Positions 1 through 5,254 of a DNA stretch of 7,677 bases are shown here, piece by piece. Within the stretch, counting starts at the first letter, position 1. The number at the start of each line of letters is the position of its first letter. The DNA is taken from assembly GCA_903881535.1 (NCBI GenBank), contig CAIRTT010000255.1:1-7677 (forward strand), written 5' to 3'. A program made the translations under genes and the position numbers. Source of the DNA: an uncultured Armatimonadota bacterium. Lineage in GTDB: Bacteria; Armatimonadota; Armatimonadia; Armatimonadales; Armatimonadaceae. The notes under the pieces are model-generated. The model searched no databases, was not told the DNA's origin, and was given only the letters and a program-made list of their open reading frames with translations.

Positions 1-545
1 CATCGGATGACACCTATAACCAAGCAAGCACTCGCTATAACGCCAAGGACTTTGCCGGCGCGCTTCCGCTCTTTCAGCAGGTGCGCCTTGCACCGGGAAC
101 GCGCGCAAAAACCAAGCAGAATGCAGAAGTTATGGCGGTTTACTGTTACATCGGACTTGCTGAGCAAGCAAGAACAGTAAAGAACTATCCAGACGCGTTA
201 CGCTGGTGTGACGAAGGGTTAGTTGTTCGTCCTAACGAACCAAAACTCATTGAGCTACGTACTCAGATTACAAGTGAAGTAACAAAACAACCGCCTACAA
301 TACCAGCATCTGAACCTAACGGTGATCGAGGTCAACAAAATCCATCATCGCAGCAATCTGATGTTCCACGAATGACAAACGAGCAATTCGAGCAGCAGAA
401 CCAACGAAAGTCACAGGAAGGCCTACAGTCTGGAGATGCGGCTATAGAACAGGGCAAAAATGATGCACTGGAACTGTGGAACAGAAGCGTCAGGAACAAT
501 CGCGAAACCGACAGTAATGACAAAAAGTGGCAAAGTAACGATTGA
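1..545 (+). CDS. TPR-containing protein, C-terminal part (5' end outside window)
   Basis: The reading frame is open from the left edge (first full codon at position 3) to the TGA at 543-545, so 180 residues of a longer protein are visible. An internal GTG at 81 is not a convincing start, because the TPR signature continues upstream of it. Two TPR-like helix pairs can be seen. Residues ~4-34 contain the pattern Y-N-x-K-D-F-x-x-A-L-x-x-F. Residues ~45-80 contain K-N-Y-x-D-A-L-x-x-C followed by R-P-N-E-P. From residue ~95 the protein becomes a low-complexity Q/N/S/E-rich hydrophilic tail, probably disordered. No catalytic motif is visible. TPR tails of this kind occur on scaffold proteins and on some multidomain kinases, but the missing N-terminus prevents choosing. 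The stretch looks richer in A+T than the following operon, and a separate transcription unit is likely. Confidence 0.7.
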   Translation, partial: SDDTYNQASTRYNAKDFAGALPLFQQVRLAPGTRAKTKQNAEVMAVYCYIGLAEQARTVKNYPDALRWCDEGLVVRPNEPKLIELRTQITSEVTKQPPTIPASEPNGDRGQQNPSSQQSDVPRMTNEQFEQQNQRKSQEGLQSGDAAIEQGKNDALELWNRSVRNNRETDSNDKKWQSND

Positions 546-570
546 ACACGCTCGATACAAATTTTGTACT
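542..570 (+). promoter_or_regulatory. Possible sigma70-type promoter for the downstream operon
   Basis: TTGAAC (542-547) and TGTACT (565-570) are separated by 17 nt and each match four of six consensus positions. They lie in the 116-nt gap before the asparagine-synthase-like gene, with the -35 overlapping the stop codon of the TPR gene. A perfect inverted repeat, TACAAA-T-TTTGTA (556-568), overlaps the spacer and -10 and could be an operator. The assignment rests on sequence match alone. Confidence 0.3.
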
Positions 571-647
571 ACTCCAATGTCTAATCTTGCTGGGATTCAA
601 TGAGAGCAGTTAGAACCCAACACAAAGTATCGGGTTTAATAGCGGTT

Positions 648-652
648 AGGAG
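648..652 (+). promoter_or_regulatory. Ribosome binding site for the asparagine-synthase-like gene
   Basis: AGGAG (within TTAGGAG, 646-652) lies 9 nt before the ATG at 662. It is a strong Shine-Dalgarno match that fixes the start of this gene. Most other genes in the window have weaker sites, so translation of the operon probably initiates mainly here and proceeds by coupling. Confidence 0.7.
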
Positions 653-661
653 CTTTCGCCA

Positions 662-2098
662 ATGTTGCACGGAATAGAACGCCTTGTTGACCTCACCGGG
701 ATTAAAACCAGCGGTGACTTCTCTGTCAGCCATGACACCGTCCGGGATGCCATCCACGCTGGAGATGTAGACGCACTCGGCGCGATTCCGGGGCACTTTG
801 CCGGCACAAGCCGCGATGGGCAAACCGTTCGCATGGCCCGCACCGTCGGTCAGCCTCTGCGCTACTTTGTGGCGAAAATGTTCCATGGCCCATTCCTCGT
901 TGTCGGGGAGCGGATGGACACGATTTACGACTGGTGTGTTAGCCAGAATATCGGGTGGCAGTTTGACCCGATGTACACCCGGATGGTCCCCGCTCACTAC
1001 CTGATCGAGCTCGATCAAATTGGCTGCCCGGATCCGGCGCCACGCTGTCACCGGTTTTGGACCCCGGATGCAGGCAACGGCCCCACAGATGTCAACCTCC
1101 TTGGGAAGGCCTATGTCGATGGCGCTTACACCGCGCTAAAGGGCTGGCTCGCCGGGATCCCGACCAGCGACCCGGTCGGCCTGGCCTTCAGCGGTGGCAT
1201 TGACTCAACCGCTGTGCTTCTCCTTGCCCGCAAGGCAATGACCGACCTCGGACGAAGTGCCGACCAGATTCGCCCATTCACACTCGACCTCGGCGGCGGC
1301 GCGGATGCTGCACAAGCCGAACGGATGGTAAATGACCTCGAAATCGCATCCACCTGGGAGCGCATCACCGCGGACCCTAAGGAATACGATCTGATCGAGG
1401 CAATACGGACGATTGAGGACTACCACCCTCTCGATGTCGAATGTGCGGCGGCGGGCATCTGTCTGATGCGCGGAATCCGTGCGAAGCATCCGGAGCTGAA
1501 ATGGATGCTGGATGGCGATGGCGGTGATGAGAACCTCAAGAGCTACCCACTTGAAGACTCCGACCTGACATTGTCGAGCATTTTGCGGAACCCATTGCTG
1601 TATCAGGAAGGCTGGGGCATCGATGCCATCAAGCACAGCATGACCTACTCCGGTGGCCTTTCCCGTGCCTATGTACGCTCCTGGGCGCCGGCAGAGCGCT
1701 TTGGCTTTAGCTGCTTCTCGCCATTTACGGACCGCCGGGCGATGTCCGCGGCTGTTACGATTCCATTCAACACAATCCTTGATGGCTCCCTCGAGCGACT
1801 GTATTCCCTCAAGGGTGAGCTGGTCGCAAGCGGTGTCCGCCAGGTCACCGGTGCCGACATGCCGGTGCAGCCGAAGCGCCGCTTCCAGGATGGCATCGCG
1901 CAGGCAGCCGCAACCAGTGCCGCGCTCGGCGGTGACACCGAAAATAATTCGGTCTATAAGGGCTGGCGCGTTGGCAAGGCGTGGTGCCGACGGACATTCC
2001 TGCGTCAATGGGAAGACCGCCTGCGGACCGCGTGGGAAGAAGCCGAGCACGTCTCCGGTAACCATGTCCCTGGTCTGCCTGAGCCTCTGCTCCAATAA
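662..2098 (+). CDS. Asparagine-synthase-related ATP-dependent ligase lacking the glutaminase cysteine
   Basis: The 478-residue protein carries the C-terminal synthetase domain of the AsnB / beta-lactam synthetase superfamily. The adenylating PP-loop SGGIDS is at residues 177-182, the conserved DGDGGDE at 284-290, the PFTDRR segment at 354-359 (the counterpart of the usual P-F-L-D-x-R), and a basic P-K-R-R-F-Q-D-G segment at 404-411 resembles the lysine-containing C-terminal loop. Family members activate a carboxylate with ATP and form an amide. Residues 1-135 only faintly resemble the class II glutaminase domain, and the protein starts MLHG rather than MCG, so the nucleophilic Cys2 is absent. 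It should therefore use ammonia or an amine substrate directly, or close an intramolecular amide as beta-lactam synthetases do. It is shorter than typical AsnB (~550-650 aa). The next gene starts 3 nt downstream, which implies an operon. The substrate is unknown, and ordinary asparagine synthesis is unlikely. Confidence 0.85.
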   Translation: MLHGIERLVDLTGIKTSGDFSVSHDTVRDAIHAGDVDALGAIPGHFAGTSRDGQTVRMARTVGQPLRYFVAKMFHGPFLVVGERMDTIYDWCVSQNIGWQFDPMYTRMVPAHYLIELDQIGCPDPAPRCHRFWTPDAGNGPTDVNLLGKAYVDGAYTALKGWLAGIPTSDPVGLAFSGGIDSTAVLLLARKAMTDLGRSADQIRPFTLDLGGGADAAQAERMVNDLEIASTWERITADPKEYDLIEAIRTIEDYHPLDVECAAAGICLMRGIRAKHPELKWMLDGDGGDENLKSYPLEDSDLTLSSILRNPLLYQEGWGIDAIKHSMTYSGGLSRAYVRSWAPAERFGFSCFSPFTDRRAMSAAVTIPFNTILDGSLERLYSLKGELVASGVRQVTGADMPVQPKRRFQDGIAQAAATSAALGGDTENNSVYKGWRVGKAWCRRTFLRQWEDRLRTAWEEAEHVSGNHVPGLPEPLLQ

Positions 2099-2101
2099 GC
2101 C

Positions 2102-2767
2102 ATGTCCGTCGCGAATATCAAAACCTACCTTGGGCCACTCACCGATGATCTTCGGAAGGAGTGGCCCACAAACCGCATGGCCCACGTGGTTTTCCACGGC
2201 CACAGCGTGCCCGCCGGCTACTTCCGTACGCCGGTGGTCGACACCTTTCATGCCTATCCGCACTTGGTGCATGTTGGTATCAAGGCTACGTACCCGCATG
2301 CGGTGGTCAATGCAACCGTAACAGCAGTCGGCGGGGAGAACTCACTTAGTGGTGCGAAGCGCTTTGAGCGGGATGTTCTTTCGCTCCGCCCGGATGTCGT
2401 CGTTATCGACTATGCGCTCAATGACCGGGGCGTGGGGCTCGATGCGGCACGTGCCGCATGGACATCGATGATCACCGCCTGCCGCCAAAAGAACATTAAG
2501 GTGATTCTGTGTACGCCGACGGGTGACACATCGACGCGGCGGAATGACCCAAACGATGCCCTGGTGCAGCATACAGAGCAGATTAAGCGCTTGGCTGCTG
2601 AGCATGAGGTTGGCCTCGCGGATGTGTTTTCTGCATGGTCGGCTGCAATCATCAAAGTTGGCGAACCGGTCCTGCACAGCCAGGGGAATCATCCGAGTTT
2701 TGAGGGGCATAAAGTCGCCGAAAGCGTCATCACTCCGTGGTTTACCGCGCCATTAAAGGGCCGCTAG
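2102..2767 (+). CDS. SGNH/GDSL-type hydrolase family protein
   Basis: The 221-residue protein has the order of SGNH blocks. Block I is F-H-G-H-S-V-P-A-G-Y (31-40) with candidate nucleophile Ser35. A block II glycine lies in V-G-G-E-N-S (76-81). Block III is Y-A-L-N-D (104-108). Block V is G-N-H-P (195-198) with His197. Family members are esterases, lipases or acyl transferases. Two positions differ from the textbook pattern: the usual GDS is GHS, and the Asp normally three residues before the catalytic His is Gln194. A Ser-His dyad may be used, or the fold may have been adapted. No signal peptide or membrane segment is seen, so it should be cytoplasmic. It begins 3 nt after the ligase stop without a clear Shine-Dalgarno, which suggests translational coupling. 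Its placement between the ligase and the radical SAM enzyme suggests it works on the same substrate. Confidence 0.8.
   Translation: MSVANIKTYLGPLTDDLRKEWPTNRMAHVVFHGHSVPAGYFRTPVVDTFHAYPHLVHVGIKATYPHAVVNATVTAVGGENSLSGAKRFERDVLSLRPDVVVIDYALNDRGVGLDAARAAWTSMITACRQKNIKVILCTPTGDTSTRRNDPNDALVQHTEQIKRLAAEHEVGLADVFSAWSAAIIKVGEPVLHSQGNHPSFEGHKVAESVITPWFTAPLKGR
2755..2760 (+). promoter_or_regulatory. Ribosome binding site deciding the radical SAM start
   Basis: AAAGGG lies 6 nt before GTG 2767, inside the end of the hydrolase gene. The later in-frame ATG at 2782 would be 21 nt away, and the earlier GTG at 2737 lies upstream of this site. This favours GTG 2767 as start. The G of the hydrolase TAG stop (2765-2767) is the first base of that GTG. 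Confidence 0.55.
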
Positions 2768-3738
2768 TGCATCCGCTTCCGATGTCAAAGGCCGCATATC
2801 CGGCCAAGCCTCATGAGCAGAGTGCCTGGATCACCGGGCGGCGTCCGGAGCGGAATGTCCACGATGTTCGTAAGCCCTACCATGCGATGCTGGAGCAGGA
2901 GGTTGGTCCGGATGGCCAGGTTTGGGATGTCGCTACGCTGTTTCTGGTGAACAAAGAGTGTCCGTTTCGCTGCCTGATGTGCGATCTCTGGAAGAACACA
3001 ACGGTTGATGCGGTGAGTGCCGAGGACATCGTGGCGCAGGTGGAAGCAGGTCTTGCGGTAACGGGGCCGGGCCGTGCGGTCAAGCTCTATAACAGTGGGT
3101 CGTGGTTTGACCCGGTGGCGGTTCCGGTGAGCGCGTATGAGCCGGTTGCCCGGCTTTTGGCAGGCTCTGAGCGTGTGATTGTTGAGAGCCACTGCGCATT
3201 CCTTGGTGAGCGCGCGGAGCATTTTTTGGCGTTGCTGCGGCGTTACAACCCAAATGTTGTGCTTGAGGTTGCGATTGGGCTTGAGACGGTGCACGAAGAG
3301 CTGCTGAAACGGCTGAACAAGCGTGTGACGACGGCGGATTTTGTAGCGGCAGCGGAGTGGCTATGCGTGCGCGGAATGGCCTTACGGGCATTTGTGTTGC
3401 TGCGACCTCCGTTTCTCACCGAAGAGGAAGGTCTGGAGTGGGCAAAGCGGACCATCGATGTCGCAATCGACAACGGAGCCACGTTTACGGCTTTGATTCC
3501 CGTTCGCGGTGGGAATGGCGCAATGGATGTCCTTCGCGCAGCGGGCGACTGGGCTCCACCAAGCCTTGCAAGTCTTGAAGCTGGCCTGCGCCATGGCCTG
3601 GAAAAGACAGCACGGCTACCGCACCAGCGCGTGACCGCAGATGTTTGGGATATTTCCCTGTTCTCCGATGCCGGTGATGCCGACAGCGCAGCGATTATCG
3701 AGCGCGTTTCTCGGATGAATATCGAACAGAAATGCTAA
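2767..3738 (+). CDS. Radical SAM protein related to archaeosine synthase subunit RaSEA (TIGR01210-like)
   Basis: From GTG 2767 the protein has 323 residues. The [4Fe-4S] motif C-P-F-R-C-L-M-C lies at residues 65-72 (C-x3-C-x2-C), near the N-terminus of the radical SAM barrel. Further segments recall the RaSEA-like family from memory: K-L-Y-N-S-G-S-W-F-D-P, V-I-V-E-S-H, E-V-A-I-G-L-E-T, and F-V-L-L-R-P-P-F-L-T-E. Archaeal RaSEA releases archaeosine from a lysine adduct on tRNA by radical chemistry, and the function of bacterial relatives is less clear. No SPASM-type C-terminal cysteine cluster is seen, although the last residue is Cys. The gene overlaps the hydrolase stop by 1 nt and has its own AAAGGG site. 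No other 7-deazaguanine gene is in the window, so the family link gives a mechanism rather than a pathway. Confidence 0.85.
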   Translation: MHPLPMSKAAYPAKPHEQSAWITGRRPERNVHDVRKPYHAMLEQEVGPDGQVWDVATLFLVNKECPFRCLMCDLWKNTTVDAVSAEDIVAQVEAGLAVTGPGRAVKLYNSGSWFDPVAVPVSAYEPVARLLAGSERVIVESHCAFLGERAEHFLALLRRYNPNVVLEVAIGLETVHEELLKRLNKRVTTADFVAAAEWLCVRGMALRAFVLLRPPFLTEEEGLEWAKRTIDVAIDNGATFTALIPVRGGNGAMDVLRAAGDWAPPSLASLEAGLRHGLEKTARLPHQRVTADVWDISLFSDAGDADSAAIIERVSRMNIEQKC

Positions 3739-3878
3739 CGCCGGCGCAGAATTCGTTTCTGGATGACGTTTTTGGATGCCCAGAACGCAGCCAGCAGGAG
3801 CTACAGGACAGTCTCTGTAGCCTCGAAGTGCGTTTACGCGAACGGAAGCCGATGTTTGACTTAACAGGTGAAAGATAG
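3732..3878 (+). CDS. Small ORF, 48 aa, between radical SAM and acetyltransferase genes
   Basis: ATG 3732 overlaps the radical SAM stop in an ATGCTAA arrangement (7-nt overlap), and the TAG at 3876-3878 is 4 nt before the acetyltransferase ATG at 3883. This fit on both sides is typical of translationally coupled genes and is the main support. The peptide starts M-L-T-P-A-Q-N-S-F-L-D-D-V-F-G-C, has a charged, probably helical middle rich in Q, E, L and R, and ends M-F-D-L-T-G-E-R. It has two cysteines (16 and 29) and no signal peptide or membrane segment. I do not recognise a family. It could be a small accessory or adaptor protein, a peptide substrate of the neighbouring ligase or radical enzyme, or a coupling leader with no function as a peptide. 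No strong Shine-Dalgarno precedes it. Confidence 0.5.
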   Translation: MLTPAQNSFLDDVFGCPERSQQELQDSLCSLEVRLRERKPMFDLTGER

Positions 3879-3882
3879 AGCA

Positions 3883-4323
3883 ATGCAGACTGTACTACCG
3901 CTGCACGAGGCGACATTTGGCGAATACACATTCAGCACAGAACCATCACGGTTAGACATTGACTGGGCAGTCGAAGCGTTGCTGGCAACGTATTGGGGCA
4001 ATCACCGAACTGCAGACATGATCCGAACCAGCTTTGAGCATTCGCTTGTGTGTGGGCTCTACAAAGGCAATCGTCAGGTGGGTATCAGCCGGATTATCAC
4101 CGACTATGCCACGTTTGCGTACCTATGTGATGTCTACGTCGATCCAGCGGAGCGTGGTAATAAGGTTGGAACATGGATGGTCGACCAGACGCTTGATTTG
4201 CCTCATATGCCCAAGCTTCGCCGCTGGGTACTCTTCACGATGGATGCCCAAGACCTTTACCGCAAGTTTGGCTTTGAAAATCTGGCCTATCCAGAACGTG
4301 TGATGGAGCGTCACGACACGTAA
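3883..4323 (+). CDS. GNAT family N-acetyltransferase
   Basis: The 146-residue protein is a complete single-domain GNAT enzyme, which transfers an acetyl group from acetyl-CoA to an amine. It has the early T-Y-W-G-N-H-R-T segment (36-43), and motif A in L-C-D-V-Y-V-D-P-A-E-R-G-N-K-V-G (81-96), where the pyrophosphate loop reads R-G-N-K-V-G instead of the usual R-G-x-G-x-G. Motif B is L-Y-R-K-F-G-F (125-131). The substrate cannot be read from the sequence. ATG 3883 is preferred because it follows the small ORF stop by 4 nt; an in-frame GTG at 3868 would overlap that ORF, and the only SD-like stretch (AGGTGA, 3866-3871) is rather distant from the ATG. It is the last gene of the apparent operon. 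It may modify the same product or be an unrelated passenger. Confidence 0.85.
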   Translation: MQTVLPLHEATFGEYTFSTEPSRLDIDWAVEALLATYWGNHRTADMIRTSFEHSLVCGLYKGNRQVGISRIITDYATFAYLCDVYVDPAERGNKVGTWMVDQTLDLPHMPKLRRWVLFTMDAQDLYRKFGFENLAYPERVMERHDT

Positions 4324-4360
4324 CATCTTGGCAATATTACACATAGTCACTACGTAACAA

Positions 4361-4382
4361 TTGCGGGTGAAATTGCCCGTAA
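4361..4382 (+). other. Weak inverted repeat after the operon
   Basis: Arms 4361-4369 and 4374-4382 can pair around a GGG/CCC core (4365-4367 with 4376-4378), with several wobble pairs and a 4-nt loop. No T-tract follows, so this is not a convincing intrinsic terminator. It could still slow transcription at the end of the operon or act as a protein site. Two near-identical words, CTACGTAAC (4350-4358) and CTACGTTAC (4386-4394), flank it. Confidence 0.3.
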
Positions 4383-4390
4383 ATGCTACG

Positions 4391-4434
4391 TTACAGGATT
4401 ATTACAGGCTAATTTACACTTAATTTACACTTAC
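4391..4434 (+). repeat. Direct repeats of 7-mers at 11-bp period (SARP-site-like)
   Basis: TTACAGG occurs at 4391-4397 and 4402-4408 (11 bp apart), and TTTACAC at 4413-4419 and 4424-4430 (11 bp apart). The second pair is part of a perfect 11-bp tandem duplication, TAATTTACACT, at 4410-4420 and 4421-4431. The core TTAC therefore recurs at 4391, 4402, 4414 and 4425, all on the same helical face, and appears again at 4448. SARP regulators are known to bind heptamer direct repeats spaced 11 or 22 bp next to their target promoters. The array lies 46 bp before the 117-codon gene, with a -10-like TAGACT at 4464-4469 between them. The binding role is inferred; the repeats themselves are plain in the sequence. 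Confidence 0.6.
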
Positions 4435-4471
4435 GTTTCCTGCGAGTTTACGGTCATTCACCCTAGACTTG

Positions 4472-5121
4472 CATTCGTAATGATTGCAAATTCCCGTCCG
4501 CTACACTTCGTCCCACATGCGGGTTCTGCGATGCCTTTGCAGAGCAGCCAGCATGGTGTAACTGACAACCTGCACCGCGAGAGTCGTTCCCCGATCTCCG
4601 AGACCTACCCGGTTCCAATGCCGGAGAGTGTTGTCGTCTGTCTGGCATACGCATCAGAGTGTAGTGAGATTGTCCCGCTCAAGCCTCTGGAGATGCGTGG
4701 GCCAGGGCTTGTGCTGATGGCAACGTACGACAAGCCAAAGGAGCTCAGGATGCCCGTTTACAACCGTCAACCCTCTGACAAAATCAAGACCTCATTCGCA
4801 GAGGACATGTTCCTCTTACTGTTGTTGATGTAGTCTCTTCACCTTCCGATAGGAAAACTGAGGCGCTATTGGTGCTGTCCTAGCCCAGCATTCGTAGATC
4901 CGAGACAAGCATTCCGTGTGGAGATGTATCAACATTTTTGGCCGGCGATTACCTAAACCCGGTTACACAAGCCATCCATTCGTCAAACGCACACCGTCAT
5001 TCGCAGAGTGTGTGTTCGCGATGACTTTCGTTAATATCAGCTTCCAAAGGCTAACGTGGCATTCGGCGTACACTGCGATGCCACCAAGCTTTTTGAATGC
5101 ATCCTATGTAACGCACATTCG
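4472..5121 (+). repeat. Cluster of seven CATTCG words, two within a 12-bp direct repeat
   Basis: CATTCG begins at 4472, 4793, 4889, 4977, 4998, 5060 and 5116, all on the plus strand, within 650 bp. A random 6-mer would be expected about 0.16 times per strand in such a length. The copies at 4793 and 4998 lie within the identical 12-mer TCATTCGCAGAG (4792-4803 and 4997-5008). The spacing is irregular, so this is neither a CRISPR array nor a tandem repeat. Purpose unknown. Confidence 0.5.
4480..4833 (+). CDS. Hypothetical protein, 117 aa, unrecognised
   Basis: The ORF runs from ATG 4480 to TAG 4831-4833. Its codons look used: many GAG, AAG, CTG, GAC and CGT, and no competing frame of similar length. 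The first ~45 residues are polar and rich in Ser, Pro and His. Residues ~47-90 look like a small folded domain with a V-V-V-C-L-A-Y-A segment followed by L-V-L-M-A-T-Y-D. The end is a short hydrophobic run (L-L-L-L-L-M), too short for a membrane helix. No Shine-Dalgarno precedes the start. A -10-like TAGACT (4464-4469) would place the transcript start about at the ATG, so a leaderless or nearly leaderless mRNA is possible. It stands alone between the operon and the regulator, just after the 11-bp repeats. I cannot assign a family, and a non-coding explanation remains possible. Confidence 0.5.
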   Translation: MIANSRPLHFVPHAGSAMPLQSSQHGVTDNLHRESRSPISETYPVPMPESVVVCLAYASECSEIVPLKPLEMRGPGLVLMATYDKPKELRMPVYNRQPSDKIKTSFAEDMFLLLLLM

Positions 5122-5169
5122 CCTTGCCTTATATGGGCGGGGTGCAGTATGCATGCAAATGGTTACGAA

Positions 5170-5199
5170 AATGCTTATGAATTGCTTATATAAAGCATT
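5170..5199 (+). promoter_or_regulatory. Putative regulator promoter site: 11-bp direct repeat within an inverted repeat
   Basis: TGCTTAT occurs at 5172-5178 and again exactly 11 bp on at 5183-5189, the spacing seen in the array at 4391-4434. The site is enclosed by an inverted repeat, AATGCTT (5170-5176) and AAGCATT (5193-5199). A possible promoter is TTGCTT (5182-5187), 16 nt, then TATCCT (5204-5209), so the second repeat would overlap the -35 as in SARP-activated promoters. The site lies ~85 bp before the regulator start, so autoregulation is plausible. The -35/-10 match is weak. Confidence 0.4.
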
Positions 5200-5221
5200 G
5201 ATTTATCCTTCAGCGATGTGA

Positions 5222-5254
5222 ATACCTAATGTAGAATGGGTCTCAATTAGGTGT
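5222..5254 (+). other. Hairpin-forming inverted repeat in the leader of the regulator gene
   Basis: ACCTAAT (5224-5230) is the exact complement of ATTAGGT (5246-5252), with a 15-nt loop. One wobble and one A-T pair extend the stem to 5222 and 5254. It ends 20 nt before the ATG of the regulator and is followed by seven C residues (5263-5269). It could be an operator, or an RNA stem acting on translation, since no Shine-Dalgarno is visible nearby. Confidence 0.4.

Noticed and set aside
81..545. GTG 81 as true start of the first gene
   Set aside because: The same frame is open to the window edge and the residues before it complete a TPR helix, so the gene is truncated by the window rather than starting here.
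1205..2299. Long minus-strand open frame of 364 codons
   Set aside because: It lies opposite the ligase and hydrolase genes, which have clear motifs. Its product is His/Arg/Cys-rich with no recognisable domain, as expected from the complement of coding DNA.
1653..2321. Plus-strand frame of 222 codons inside the ligase gene
   Set aside because: Ser/Arg/Pro-rich out-of-frame translation spanning the ligase-hydrolase junction, with no motif.
2785..3294. Minus-strand frame of 169 codons opposite the radical SAM gene
   Set aside because: It covers the CxxxCxxC-encoding region in antisense and has shadow-like composition.
2767..3738. Archaeal origin of the window because of the RaSEA-like enzyme
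   Set aside because: The AGGAG ribosome site, SARP/BTAD regulator, and beta-lactamase-like hydrolase all point to a bacterium.
3732..3878. Lasso-peptide or other defined RiPP cluster
   Set aside because: An AsnB-like enzyme and a radical SAM enzyme are present, but there is no leader-peptidase or RRE-like gene, no SPASM domain and no clear core peptide. A peptide-substrate role stays open, but not this class call.
4361..4382. Intrinsic terminator after the acetyltransferase gene
   Set aside because: The stem relies on wobble pairs and no T-tract follows. Kept only as a weak inverted repeat.
4391..4434. CRISPR-like or satellite array
   Set aside because: Units are only 11 bp and continuous, with no spacers and no cas genes. 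The geometry fits a regulator site.
4916..5221. Open frame of 101 codons from GTG 4916
   Set aside because: No ribosome site, odd Cys/Met/Trp-rich composition, no family resemblance, and a repeat-rich region around it. At most a decayed relic.
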